DNA of 64,000 bases from Chaetoderma sp. LZ-2023a (lineage: Eukaryota > Mollusca > Caudofoveata > Chaetodermatida > Chaetodermatidae): assembly GCA_034401795.1 (NCBI GenBank), contig CM067370.1:103172028-103236027 (forward strand), written 5' to 3'. The notes under the pieces are model-generated. The model was not told the origin of the DNA and searched no databases. It saw only the letters and a program-made list of their open reading frames with translations. Position 1 is the first letter of the stretch; the number at the start of each line of letters is the position of its first letter. Below are positions 10,458-22,580 of this stretch, in pieces. The translations under genes were made by a program, and so were the position numbers.

Positions 10458-12807
10458 TGACACCCGTGGCAAACGCTCGCATATGGCGGATCAAACGCAT
10501 GGGACCATGCTAGGCGAGAATTATAGACTTCCCGAGTAGGCATGTAGCCGAGAGGAGTGTGATGCAACAGACACGTTGTAGATATGGGATTGTAGGTGGG
10601 GAGTCATGACCCCACGGACATCTTATATTTATGGGTGTAAGACCTCAGTGAAATTGATTGTATATTTGAAAGTACCAGGTGAGCTAGTGAACGGAGTAGC
10701 ACCAATATAGCAGTAGGCATCATTAGGTAACGGTGTATTTATAGAAGCATTATATCATACTACTGGAGAGGCATGATGGGAAGCAAAATGGCTGCTGCAC
10801 TGGCTGACATCGGCCGGTGCTGCCGAACCACGGTATCGTGAGAAACCGGTACGAGATTGTTGCGCTGTATTCGTATATAAGTAGGGTATGATGATAATGG
10901 ACCCCGGGTTGGGGATTGATGGTGTCTGTCAGTAATTAAGGGTGGAAGTTGTTGCTATGACGTCGGCACACACCTTCAGTATATTCAGCAGAAGTTATGA
11001 ACAGGAGTTTAGGAAATAATCGAGTGAATAGGAATCGAGAGACGTAGAGGACAGACTGAATAAAGGGGTTGATATTTAGTTATGAGTTAGGGTTAAGGGT
11101 TATGACAAGCAGACTTAGTGGGGATTTGTTATGACAAGCAGATGGATGGCTCTCTGTAGCCAGGTGCTGTTAACTGTCGTGTTCTGAGGGCTTAGTCGCA
11201 GGAAGCCATAGGCAGGACTTGGAAAGTGTAGGGTGAGGGAGGCATCGAGTACACAATCATTAATATAGCTGAGTTTGTTGTCAGCTATATGTCAATCAAA
11301 GTTAAGGCATTATATAACAAATCCTGTCGCGATAAGCGATATATAGGTTAGTAGCTGACAGCTCCCATCAATCCAGAACCGGCGAGAACCGCTTTAGGCA
11401 GGGTTAGTGTTCGTTCCCTAGAAGTAAGAGTCGGAGATTTGATTGGTTAAGAGGACGTCATAATCTAAAGATAGCATATGAGCGAATGATGGCGAGGGGA
11501 AACCATTATGTAAGTTTCTATTATTAGGCATTACCAAACGAAGGTAGAATAGAAAATCAGGAGAGTATAAAAGGAGGAGTTGGCCTTTTATCGAGAGTTC
11601 TGTTCTAGTCCGTATCCTTGGAGTCGCATCGAAAATCTAGGTCCGCATACAATGGAGTAGGAGTTATAGGTTAGGTTAGGAAACAGTTAAGTTAAGTAAC
11701 GTAGCTAACATTTAGTCAAACTTATTTCAAGTATTTTCTTTGCCTCATGGCAGTAAAAGCCAACTTAGTTATATTGTACAGTTAGTAAAATAAATTATCA
11801 CCTTGATAATCAAGGCACGAGTTTGGGTTATAATTCTGGATACTACGGAAGACCACCGTAGCGTACCTGTACTTCATGATAAACAGTCAGATCAGGCCCG
11901 GATAGTAAATACAAATATCGTTCAATACATCTACCAACGAGGCGAGCTGCTATCCATCTCTTTGGTTTGCGGTAAGGTTGGTTGTCGCAGCAACCTCACA
12001 TACAGACCTTGCCTAAAGCCGAAGAGACTTCAGAGTCGGTTATACATTAAGAGTACGTATACCCAGTGTTAGGAGGTACGTCAGGAACATAGGTGACGTC
12101 ATAAAATCTTCAACGTGTTCATAAGAAAGAGCACATAGTGTGCGAAGAGAGTTTGGGAGGGAGGCAAACCATTGATTTTAATTTTTGACCTGGAATTATT
12201 CTTCCAGGCCTTTTTTTTATTTCACAGTGCGTGCATACTTTTATTTAGATCTTCCAATCACGTAAACAATAGCTCACATGGGTGTTCTCTTGGATGCTGA
12301 TACGTATTTTTCCGCAGAGAACACCCAAGCTCGAACGTACCACAATTACAATACAGTTTTTATAAAATACAATATAAATATATAATCACATAACTATACC
12401 CGAGAAGAGTATCACAGATTATGCTAATTACATGTGCATCCCGGGTAAATAAAGGGATGCACCCAGTGTATACTGATTAATATAATGCGGCCCGTTAGTG
12501 CGAATCTGCATGGGTAGCTTCCACTAACCCACAATCCGTCCCATCGTACTGACACGGGAACTAAAATGATAAGAAAAATATCAAATAATAACAAGGTAAA
12601 AAGACTAATTTATCAGGCAGCCCCAGCGTAGCTGAGACTGCATGGCGGGATTATGACATATTCGCTACAGTGTGTTGTGTACTTACATCGCACATGACGT
12701 GTTTACAACACAGGAATCTGCAGCGATTATTTTATGTGAGACACAGCTATGCAAGAATATTTCGCAGCTGTGTAGGATGACGTAGTCAGTCTAGGGACTG
12801 GGTGTCA
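10458..12807 (+). mobile_element. Candidate long LTR (family F) containing repeat R2
   Basis: It starts TGACACCC and ends GGGTGTCA, a perfect 8-base inverted repeat with the TG...CA termini of LTRs. The promoter-like block has an inverted CCAAT (near 11441), 'gacgtcat' (near 11454) and TATAAAAGG at 11566-11574. About 220 bases downstream is AATAAA (near 11789), an LTR-like U3-R-U5 order. Repeat R1 would be the same LTR's downstream part. No convincing primer-binding site or purine tract flanks it. The 22 bases after the GGGTGTCA end are also shared by both copies, which a simple 5'/3' LTR pair does not explain. Treat the boundaries as tentative. Confidence 0.45.
11566..11574 (+). promoter_or_regulatory. 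TATA box of candidate family F LTR
   Basis: TATAAAAGG lies about 25-30 bases upstream of 'cgagagttctg', the first base shared by R1 after the gap, so the likely start site is close to 11592-11600. Confidence 0.5.
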
Positions 12808-12829
12808 ATTGTTAAAACACATATAATAA
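11592..12829 (+). repeat. 1.24 kb direct repeat, copy R2
   Basis: Partner of 8501-9740. The 89-codon frame at 11803-12072 is preserved with one amino-acid difference, which at this identity is no evidence of selection. Confidence 0.8.
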
Positions 12830-12880
12830 TAAGAAAAGTATTTAAAAAATAAACATAATAATAAAGTTCTGTGTTCCGCA

Positions 12881-14170
12881 CTACTGGTAAATCCTGCTGC
12901 AGCCTCGGCAATAGTGTCCACAAACATCTGTTGTGAAGGTTCCCCAGCGTGTCTGGGTACCCCGACTCGTACAGAACAGACGGGGCAGATGGTCCTCCAC
13001 TGCCGATATATCACTACTAGGCAGACACGGGTCGGTGATACTATAGCTGGAAGATGGTGTGGGCGTATCCATTGAAGCACTGGTGGTGGCGGAGATGATG
13101 CTGGGTGATGTGCGAACTGGTGGCGGTGTGGAGACTGTTGACATTACTGTTGTTGTTGAAGTCGTGGTTGTTGTCCGTGCTGTGGGTGGACTGAGTGCCA
13201 TAGATTGAATGAGTGATCGCTGAAACAATGATGCTTTTGCAGATGCTGATGCGGATGCGGATGTGGATGTGGATGCTGATGCAGTGCAGGCAGATAATTT
13301 CCGGATTTTTGTGGACTTAAGAAGTTTACTGGCGGTCGTCCTTGGTACTGTACGGATTTACATGGAGTGCACGAGGCATTTCTTTCTGGCATAAGGATGA
13401 TCCGCTGTAGTTACTTTCCAAACTTCTGAATCCATAGGAGTGCTGCTGCACGGGTGTGACGTGATGCTGCTTCGTGTTGCGGGGGTGGTTAGTGTTGCTT
13501 CCGTAAGGCAGATCTCCTCGTCGATGATAAGACTACAAGGAGATATAGATCTGTCTGAAACATCCTGTAACCCCTGTTCGGATACGGTCACCGGTGTTGA
13601 AATAACCACAGAAATTGGTCGGCTAACTATGGATGTGGATGCGGGTGCTGATGTTGTGTGTGATGCGGATGGTAGAGTTGCTGTGGGTGCTGCTGGAGTG
13701 GAAGCTGCAGGCGATGCTGGTACCATTACTGCAGGTGCTGCCTATGCTGATCGCACTGGTGATTCCATTGTGACGTTGGCTGATGCTACATAATGACTTA
13801 GTGCATGTTGCGTGGTGGATGCAGTGGCTACTGTTGCTGGTCTGTAATGCGGAAAGTCTGGTTGTCGCCGTTCCGGTGTATTATGTCGACTCGCCGCGCC
13901 ACAAGTGCACGACGAGTGATGACGCTGGTTAGCATCTGGTCTCAGGGTGATGGACCTTGTACGAGACTGCCCTGCGGGAAACAAAAACCGGCTCCTAAGG
14001 CCGGTGGAACTCAATCGCTCCGGTGGGGCCATGCGACCATCGTCGCGAACAGTAAACACAACTGTCTCATCCCAAGAATTTGTGTCACCAGTATGCCTGT
14101 CCATAGTAATTTCGTGATCTATGGACTTACAAGATTTGATTTGGTGACCTAAAAATATAAGTCTATACAA
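12881..14170 (-). pseudogene. Ser/Thr/Pro-rich coding relic of unknown function
   Basis: Three minus-strand frames follow one another: 13742-14170, 13358-13726 and 12881-13228. They are broken by a stop near 13740 and frame changes near 13350 and 12960. The product is strongly enriched in Ser, Thr, Ala and Pro, with (SA)n and (T)n runs near 13230-13290 and 13140-13170. The first part overlaps the left LTR and is alignable there with 26052-26297. No zinc knuckle, protease or polymerase motif is present. It could be the gag-like start of a second gypsy copy or a disordered ORF of the same element. The composition could also reflect purine/pyrimidine-biased sequence, so confidence is low. Confidence 0.3.
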
Positions 14171-17100
14171 TGATTTAACCTAAACAATTATAAATATGCT
14201 AGATAATACTACAGTAAGAGCATACGAAAATAGGAGACATAGAGACAGGTAGATGAACTTTTAAACATGGGGCTCCCGGAGGTACCACACAGACTCATAG
14301 GTCCGCAGAGGTATCCCCGCAAGGGAGGCTCCCATACACGAGATGTAGCTATTTAACTTAATATAAGTTATTATACCTCTAAGCTGAAAGGAAGAAGGTT
14401 ATCTCGGACGAAAAGTGATGTGCCTCACGTGGGCACTACTCCTAGTGCTAGTTTGAGTGAGGAGTATTATCCTGGCGTGGACCGTCGTCGCCGAATCCTT
14501 GCGAGAGGCAAGTGCCTCGCGCGGGCCTCCATCTCTGGAAGGTGTCGCCACTGCCTAAAGCGGGAGAAGAATAGTAGGCAAAAATGGGCCCACTCCAATA
14601 TTTCAACCAAAAATGCTTTAGAAAGAAAAGATCAAACCTAGTGAGATTATGACTATAGGAGTACGTACTGTTTTACGTGAAGACGGGACGGGGGATTCCT
14701 GATGGATTCCCTCATTACCGTCTTATGTGATTCTTGGTATGCTGAATTAGTAGTTGCCGCTTTATTTATGCGGGCCTTCTGCTTTGCTTAATTCACTTTT
14801 AGTTGTTTTCAGAATAAAAATTAATTTAGGCCGCAACTGGCTGATATCTACCTAGCTATTAAACACAGCTGTCACGGGGAACAGATGCCCTAAGACATCA
14901 ATACTAAAAGACAGCACTCATACATGTTACGTAGCAGGATCTCCGAACTGGATAAGAATCCGGACATCCCGCCCCGTAACCACATAAAACGTTACAAGAC
15001 ATGGCTTACATTTCACAAAAGCATTATTAGACCAATGTTCGATCGTTATGGTGGGGTAAGAGAGATGAATACCCACCGCAAATGTCCTTCCTGCATGGGC
15101 GTGGCAGATCTAAATATCATGCCCCGACATTTTAACAGAATTCGGTGGGGGTACGTATCTCGCCCGTCACTGGGTCCTATGGAACTAACCGTTTTTCCTG
15201 TCATTAGGTTTATATACAAGTTGCCCAGTTTTGCACTGCGGTGCGGGAGGATTATTCAGTAAATAAAATAATAATCAATACATGTGTTTTCGCAGTGCTT
15301 TCCTGCATTGGCTTAAAGTGTTAACTACTAGGTGTCCAAAGATACATGGGAATGTGTGTGACACCGCACCCTGGCCATTACCACTCGGAAACCCCAATAG
15401 TTTCCCAGAGTCGGATCAGCCCATGGTGCGGATGGGGACATCCAAACAATTAAGAAGCCACAAGGCTAAGTGGAAAGTGAAGAGAAACAAAATCTTACTT
15501 ATGAGTCTTACCGGAGTGCGGGGCTAGATTATCGCACTACCGGAAGAGAAGAGTATATTACAACGTATGTAATGAAGAAAGTGTTTCTAATCGTTTTGAA
15601 CCTATCCTATTGAGCTGAATAGAAAGGGTTTAGTCTGTAGCATGTCGGGCTAAACAGAGTTATAGCATGGACAGTTACCTCAGTGAAAAATTGGTGGTGG
15701 CGGGAGAAAGTGCTGCATATATAAGTGTTGCTGTATAGTGTTTCCTACGTGCACTGCAGTCCTATATTTTCTATGAATAAACAAAACATATAAACGGATG
15801 GCCACTGGCCATATATATACATAATCTAACCAGAACAATAAATACGGTGTCAAATGATCAAGATATATATATATCAGTACAGGTTAACGAACCTTCTATA
15901 GTGTGGTTAGCAACACATTGAGGAAAATGAGAATAATTATCAACAAATGCAGAAATTATAACTAGCGGTCCTAAGACTGTAATGGTTCCTTTTAGTCATC
16001 GGGACCGTTCTTACGGATAATATAATTAAAAAACCTATATAGAGAAATAATAAAACTGTAAAGTATAGTTACTTGAATACTTGGTAGTCATTCCCAAGTT
16101 AGGCTACCGTGTTACTGAAATTGATACGTCAATCCGTAGTCGACGTGAGATGATGCGCTCTCCGGAAGCTGGAAAGTTCCCACAGGTTGGTTCCCGCAAG
16201 CTGTTTTCCACAAACAAGGCTCCCGCAAGGACACTCATGGCGGGAGTACATCACTCAGTGCTGTGGGCCTAATAGAATGTCTAACGAGCAGTCAGCAAAA
16301 GATACGATAGTACTACGTGGTGAAGAAAGTTCCCGTACACCGATGGCATGGATGGAAGGTGTAAACAACCCGATCACATGCGGGGGTTGTTAGAGGCAAA
16401 TGAAGATACAAAACAAAGCTTCAAGGTGCTGGGTAAGTCAGCCAGCTCTGAAGACACACCAGGCAGAGTTTACTTGCTGTGTTCGAAAGAACCTACACGA
16501 TATTAGTGTGGCAGCGATTGAAATACCACATTTAGGCGTGGCCAGCAGAACCAGCGAGTCATCCATCAAAGAACATCCTGCCTCTACATCTGTAGACTCA
16601 CATATTTAACCCGTAAAAGCCTCACCGCAAATTTGTGTTCCGAGGTAGATGTTGATATTCGTGAACAATTATCAGAAGTTCCAAATTACTCCCGTAAATG
16701 GAGAGTTACAAAATTGTTTCAGTGCAGTGGGTTGGACAACTGCAAGCTACGGGATAAAACCCTGACACATAGCGAAGGAAAATGCATATTGTCTGTCGCG
16801 CTTGTTAGTAGCTGGTACAGATCCAACCTGTTCGGCCCCTGGCTGAGGATGATCTCGATCACTGGATTGCGTCTCCTTTCATACTCCTCGTGATGTGCCA
16901 GGCGCAGGCTCCAACCAATCATCTTTCGAGCAACAGCCAATCAGCGCGTAGCTAATAATAGCCCAGCCGAATGTTCTAGAATATTCTAGAAGTTTTGCGT
17001 CCACGTGGTTATGACGTCATGGCAATATTTTGAAGGTAATCATGAAGAGTTTTCCATGTATAACTCAGCCATTTCTCAACCGATTTTGAAATGGTTTACA

Positions 17101-17436
17101 GATTTGAAAAGCCCGTTGAATTCTTGTCTTGACTAATACCAGATTTTACGGGACCACGCAATCAATAAGGATTACACGGTACCATCTCAGTACACTAAAA
17201 GCGCCATCCAGCCTTGGTCATAACTACGCGCTCCATCAAAACAGCATCCTGGCGCGCATGCGCATCATGCGTTTTAACGAACTTAGTCGTTTTTCGGCAC
17301 GCTATCTCTCCCATAGGCCTTCATACGCTTATGGCTCTACCCAGGGGGTGCATGTTCAGGAAACGAATCCAGGACAGGCGGCGCGTACCCAGCTCAGCTG
17401 GTACGGCCGGTATCCGACCGGTCGATCCGAACTACA
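13850..17436 (-). mobile_element. Gypsy LTR, left (3') copy A
   Basis: Homologous along its length to the right LTR. Shared blocks include 'ccggaggtaccacaca' with 'gaggtatccccgcaag' (14278-14325 against 26477-26525), a 'gtgcctcgcgcgggcctcc' block, and the TATA-proximal region. It ends 'gatccgaactaca' at 17436, the expected CA terminus, immediately followed by the complement of a purine tract. The left boundary is unclear because similarity fades near 13850. The two LTRs are clearly diverged, so the insertion is old. Confidence 0.7.
16974..17019 (-). promoter_or_regulatory. Heat-shock element and CRE-like site (copy A)
   Basis: TTCTAGAATATTCTAGAA at 16974-16991 is four alternating GAA/TTC units, a perfect heat-shock factor consensus. 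TGACGTCA at 17012-17019 is a perfect CREB/ATF palindrome. CCAAT boxes lie at about 16915 and 16938. Confidence 0.6.
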
Positions 17437-17470
17437 CCTGCCCCGACTTACCCCTCTCGCCTCTTCCATC
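17437..17470 (-). other. Polypurine tract of the gypsy element
   Basis: On the minus strand the 30 bases before the 3' LTR read GGAAGAGGCGAGAGGGGTAA followed by 'GTCGGGGCAGG' and then TGTAG. A purine run directly abutting the TG of the 3' LTR is the plus-strand primer of LTR retrotransposons. Confidence 0.6.
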
Positions 17471-19838
17471 ACGCTGTGGTAGATGCACGTTTTGGGCGGC
17501 TCTTGTGTTTAAACCCTTTGATCCAATTTACTGGAAATAGAAGTGAAAGTGGTTTCTTTTGGTGAAAGCATGTGGTTGATCGGAACTTAGTCAATGTTTA
17601 CGTAATGGCGGAGTATTGATGCTGCTGAATATTCGTTATTGATGCGAAAGACGGAGATATATGTTTATAACTCTGTTTCTTGAAACAGCGTCTCTGTATG
17701 CGCGTGATCTTACACATGCGTCTGTGGTTTGTCTGTAATAGGTGTATTCCAGCCCGTGTTGATCTCGTGCGGAAATATGTAGGTAAGAGAATATTTGAGA
17801 TTCTCCCTGATATTATACTGTCGAAGTTTTGATGCCGCTTCATTGGCCCGTGGGTTAATGATCTGTGTACACGGTAGAACGATGGTGTTCTTAATCAAAA
17901 TTAGGACATTATAGCTGCCTATAACTATTGTTTGGTTTAAACAGCTCCATGTCTTGCGGAAATTAAGTATACTAATCACGCCCAGCTGGACCATGTTTTC
18001 CGGGTGGGTGGACTGCCAAGCATCCTCCTCTGTGGCTAGGACTAGTCCCATCCCCACCGAGACCAAACTTAAGTTTTTATAATACAGCTCGGAAAATGCA
18101 TGCCTCAGTTTACAATTGCAATACCATCGTATGGAGATTGTGAATACAGTCAACCTGAGTGTCTATGTTTCTGTCGTGTTGATGATTTTCATTGATACGC
18201 GTGGCTGTTTCTTGTGCTGTCGTGAAGTGTGACGTTTTTATTACCCTAGGGCAGGGTGGGTATCTGAAGTCCAGTGTCAACTTTATCGGACATGATGTAT
18301 TTCACTCTGCAATGGCCTAGCCCGTAGGCGGGACAGAGTTACTTTAGAGTGCTGATGACGAAGAAGGGTGCTGTCGTAACTTGAATCAATCCATTATTGA
18401 ATTCAACTTTTCGGTAGCAAAATCCTACTCGTAACGGACGACAGACTGCGGGCATCCTGCTTTCTTAATAATATTGACTGTCATTATGTGTGATTGAAGT
18501 ATAATATTTTAGCTATTTTCGTACGACGATTCCGGGGGGGGGGGGGGGGGGGCGGGTGAGTTGGGGATCCCCCGTAGTGCGTACTGTAGATGGCTGCAGA
18601 AGTGTTCCTTCTTTCCGTATGATCAGTTTTCCGTAAACCGGATAAGAAGGTGATTGCGGAAAATGTTGACTGGCGTTGATGACGGTAGTGTTCTGTTGTA
18701 GGGAAGTCTGGGATGCTGTGTGATGCTGGTGTATTGCGGATTGGGAATATCGAGGTTTCCATGCTGGTGAATGCCGAGTCTGTTGCAGGTGCGGAATAGT
18801 CGGGATCACGGAAAGTGATGAATCTGTGCATCTGTGCGGGAGGGAATATTGTGGAAAGATCTGTCTCTAACATTTTGGATTTAAAACGTTAGGTGATTGC
18901 TATACTTTGTTGTTGCTGATGTTGAATGTTTCCGTTATACCCTCTTTATAACCGGATGGGTATGTGATGTTCGCACAATGGTGAATTGACGTATCCAGCC
19001 TTGCAGCCAAGTGTGTTCTGTGTGCTCCTGGATTTCTGTGTCTGGTGTGATGTTCTGACTGCTCACGGGGAGGGGGTGGGGTGGGGATGGGGTGGGCTTG
19101 GTCGGTCATGTGTGGTCAGGGTTGCCTGTTGGAATGGAGAATTGGTCATCTCCCATTACATGATGGTTGGTACCAGGAAAATTCGAGCCGAGAGTCTGCT
19201 GAGCAGGCTGCTTCCCTGCCCACCACCAGCGGGTGGGGGTGGGGGGACGGGGGAAGTGGTCGGGGGGGGGGGGGGTTGGTGGGGTGTTCGTGGGGTGGGG
19301 TGAGGGTGGGCGGGGCAGCTGGTTGCTGTGGTGCGGGATGCCACCTCCTCTGTAACAGCTAACTCTCTCATATCTGAAGAGTGGAGTGTGAAGTGGACAG
19401 GACGAATGATGTCCGAACTTGGTGCATAGACGAGATGGTGCAGTGGTGGTGTGGGTGGACAGGGAATACCTTGGGCATAGGGTGGTTGCGCGATTTGGGG
19501 GCATGGATGGGTACACCGAGTTGTGTGATTCTGCCGTTCTTCAAAACAAGCCAAGGCCTCATCCGGCCTCTTCACTTCCATGCTATTTTTACATGTTCCA
19601 CCCCACAAGAAGCATGGCCCAGGGCAGCCTCAGCTTCTGCTTGTGGTAACTCTATAATGGGGGTAATAGCATGAAGTGGGTGGGAATGGGAAGAGATCGG
19701 CAGAACAACTTTTCCGTCCTTCCCCTTGTACAACACAAACGAGAAAGTCTTTAGATACGCCTTCCCAGATTGAGTAGACATGCACTGAGGAGGGAGAGGG
19801 CGAGTACGTATCTCGTCATCGTCCTCAGCATTAGTCAA
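17471..19838 (-). pseudogene. Region downstream of pol; possible third gypsy ORF
   Basis: Between integrase and the polypurine tract lie 2.3 kb with broken minus-strand frames. The first, 19572-19838, reads 'KTFSFVLYKGKDGKVVLP'. It is followed after a frame change by 19156-19608, which has a Cys/His-containing stretch and then a proline-rich region with several PPPP runs. Further frames are at 18484-18873 (Ser/Thr-rich, ending in polyproline encoded by a G run) and 17710-18153. I see no signal peptide, transmembrane segment or fusion motif, so an envelope-type gene is not supported. Function is unknown, and the frames may be only partly coding. Confidence 0.35.
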
Positions 19839-20285
19839 TCATTCAGTGGACTCCTGGCTTGGTAGGAGAGAGGTCGAACTAGTACCACAGTGCTCCGGAT
19901 TAACGTCGGGAATACTCGTCTCCGCAGAGACATCCGTCTGCGTACCTGTGCCAGGTGGAATGCCCAGTCCAAGCTCTGGTACTGGGTCATCACTGATACA
20001 AGGTTTAAGCCTATTGAAGTGGATGACTGAGGTTAGGCCATCCGAAGGGCGGATATGGTAGGTCACGTCTGATGTCTTACCTACTACCAAATAGGGGCCT
20101 TTCCACTGGTAACTCAATTTACTTGGCACATTTTCAGAACGTCGTGAATCGTGTACCCAAACCATTCTTCCCACTTCATACAGGTCTCCATGCACCCGCC
20201 GGCCGTGCCATGTTTTCTGACACCGGTGTGCAGTGGATAAAGTTGCTCTCACTAGCTCATGGGGCTGTTCTATCCACTGCTGCAT
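19839..20285 (-). pseudogene. Gypsy integrase C-terminal GPY/F module
   Basis: The frame contains 'GDLYEVGRMVWVHDSRR', then 'KLSYQWKGPYLVVGKTSD' and 'VIHFNRLKPC'. This is the C-terminal integrase module of Ty3/gypsy elements: a V/W strand, the GPY/F signature and the closing HFNRLKPC. About 60 Ser/Pro-rich residues follow, and no chromodomain is recognisable. A stretch of ~170 bases with a frameshift and a short C run (near 20322-20338) separates it from the catalytic core at 20459. It would contact target DNA in the pre-integration complex. The enzyme is split, hence a pseudogene. Confidence 0.85.
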
Positions 20286-20458
20286 GAGCTCTACATAGAG
20301 AGAAGGTGAATTTTTATCTTCCCCCCTCCCCCCCCCCGCATCCTGGGCATGGCCAGATCCAGTGGCAAGGCTAATTCATGGCCTAACATTAACCGCGCAG
20401 GGGTATAACCTGTGCTGGAATGTACTGAAGTGCGGTATGCCATGAGCACATATGGGTG

Positions 20459-21337
20459 TCATAAATCCCAATCTCTACAATCAAGGCATGTTTCCTTTGT
20501 CAACATTTCCACAAGCATACAGTTGAATCTTTCGACCATACCACCGCTGCATGGATGATATGGAGTGGTCCTTGTTTTAACGATATGAAACAATTTGCAG
20601 AGCTCGGAGATCAGCCGGCTCTCAAAATTACTTCCTTGATCGGAGTGCAGCTCATAGGGCATTCCGAACCAGCAGAACACATTGGTTGCCAAGACCTCCT
20701 CTATTATGGATGCCTCTTGGTCCGGCAAAGCAAATGCCTCCACCAACTTCATAAAATAATCTTGTAATACGAGGATGTACTTATTTCCTTCATCCATCAT
20801 GTTCAAGGGTCCACGCACATCAATAGCCACTAGCTCCCACAGTGCACCAACAATTTTAACTTGTAGGGTTGCGGAATGGTGCTGGCCAACAGTGCGTCTT
20901 TGACATCGGACACATTTGGTGACCCATGCTGGTACACTATCACGGATCCCGATCCAGTGGAATCTCTGTTTTATCCGGGTTAATGTCCGCTCAACAGCTA
21001 GATGACCCGCGTTATCGTGTAGTTGTTCTAGAATGGTGTTTCGATAACACTCGGCGATCACAATGCAGTTATTGATATAGAGAACGCTTTCATGAAGGTG
21101 GCATTCCTCGAACCGCTGGTAGTAGTATTTTGTTGTTGCGGATAATGGTGTAACAGATTCCCGGGGAGGAAGTTCCCCCTCATGGATCCACGCGTATATG
21201 TTTCGTGTCTGCGCATCTGTTTCTTGTTCATGAGCGACTGTCTCCATGTTCCACTCTGCACACCGCATTTCAGGGAACACCGGAGATGGCTGTGCTGTAT
21301 GTGTCACGGTGGTGGCTACTTCGGGTTCATCCCCCAT
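20459..21337 (-). pseudogene. Gypsy integrase, zinc-binding and catalytic core
   Basis: In a 292-residue frame, an HHCC zinc-binding domain is visible as 'HDNAGHLAVERTLTRI' with 'CVRCQRR' about 95-150 residues in. The DDE core follows with 'VAIDVRGPL' (first Asp), 'ELHSDQGSNF' (second Asp) and 'GGMVERFNCML' (Glu). All three catalytic residues and zinc ligands look present. The enzyme inserts element cDNA into chromosomes. The frame stops at 20459, before the GPY/F module, so the protein is truncated relative to an intact integrase. Upstream it overlaps the end of the RNase H region. Confidence 0.9.
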
Positions 21338-21770
21338 GCCAGATTCTGCTCAAGGCATCGACATTTCCACTGCAGTTTGCAGGGTCTATGAACCACATTG
21401 AAGTTAAAAGCCTGCAGGGATTCCTGCCACCTCGCCACCTGGCCCTCCGGATTTTTTAGGTTTCTGAGCCAGCATAGGGAAGCGTGATCCATACGGAGAG
21501 TAAATGGGTGACCGTACAGAAAGTGTTTGTAATACTTGACAAAGTAGACCGCAGCCAATAGTTTTCGCTCAGTGGTCATGTAATGTTTCTGTTTTATTTA
21601 GAGTATGTGAACCATAATCCAGTACCTGCTCTGTTCCATCCTCCGTGACCTGAGATAGAACTGCGACAATGGCATACGTTGATGTCTCAGTGTCCAGAAT
21701 GAAATCGAGGTTATGGTTAGGATGAGCAAGAATTGGAGCGATCGTCAAGGGTTCCTTCAACGCCATGAAG
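21316..21770 (-). pseudogene. Gypsy RNase H region
   Basis: Two adjoining frames read 'LDFILDTETSTYAIVAVLSQ' (the Asp-led first strand of gypsy RNase H, with T in place of the usual A-S) and, after a frame change near 21575, 'TTERKLLAAVYFVKYYKHFLYG' and 'LRMDHASLCWL'. These match the order D, E, D of gypsy RNase H. The frame break makes it non-functional as read. It would degrade the RNA strand during cDNA synthesis. Confidence 0.85.
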
Positions 21771-22580
21771 GAACCTTCACACTCACTCGTCCACTTGAAT
21801 GGTCGATCTTTTTCGGTGATCTTGAAGAGGGGTGATGCAATCTCACTGAAATGACGGATGTATTGGCGATGGTACTGACAAAGACCAAGGAAGCTCTGAA
21901 TTTCCGTGACAGATGCGGGGGTCTGCCACTGTTTTTGGTTTTGATGGTTGTGTGGCTACTCCATCAACAGATATGACGTGTCCCAGGAACCCGAAGCTCT
22001 GTCTGAAGAGATGACATTTCTGTGGCTTGAGCTTAAGGTCGGACGTGCAGAAACGTGATAGCACGGTGTCCAAATTAGAAAGGGTTTGCTCAAACGACAG
22101 ACCAAAGACGATTACGTCGTCGATGTAGCACAGACAGCTTTCCCATTGCAGGGTAGTTAATACCTTCTCAATGAGATGCTCAAAAGGTCCAGGAGCGTTG
22201 CACAAGCCATAGGGCATCTTGCAGAACTGGAAAAGACCATCTCTGCAAACGAATGCAGTTTTCTCCATGTCAGCCTCATCCATGGCTACCTGCCAGTACC
22301 CACTAGCTAAATCAAGGGTACAAAACCACTTGGCTCCGGACAAGGAATCTAAGGCCTGATCTATCCTTGGTAATGGATAGGCATCTTTGATGCTTAGATC
22401 ATTAAGGCAGCAGTAGTCTATACAAAACCGCAAAGATCCATCCTTTTTGCCTGCTAGTACTATGGGACTGGCCCAGGGGGATGCTGATGGCTCAATTATT
22501 CTGGTCCGCAACATGTCCTCTACCTGTTCGTGTGCCTCTGCTACCTTATGAATAGGGAGATGTCGAATGGGCTGTCAGAT
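21771..22580 (-). pseudogene. Gypsy reverse transcriptase
   Basis: The frame at 21843-22514 shows 'EPSASPWASPIVLAGKKDGS', 'RFCIDYCCLND', 'TLDLASGYWQVAMDE', 'MPYGLCNAPGPFE' and 'LCYIDDVIVFG', with the catalytic YIDD box intact, then 'LKPQKCHLF' and 'FLGHVIS'. This is a typical Ty3/gypsy RT of roughly the usual length. The reading frame is lost near 21950 in the connection to RNase H, and a stop (TGA) lies just upstream near 22573. RT copies the element RNA in virus-like particles; this copy cannot make a continuous polyprotein. Confidence 0.92.

Noticed and set aside
18984..19374. Gly/Trp-rich plus-strand frames and matching Pro/His-rich minus frames
   Set aside because: They arise from G-rich low-complexity sequence; only the flanking minus-strand frames have ordinary protein composition.
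17471..19838. Envelope gene of an errantivirus-like gypsy element
   Set aside because: The position is right, but no signal peptide, fusion motif, furin-type site or membrane anchor is visible in any minus-strand frame.
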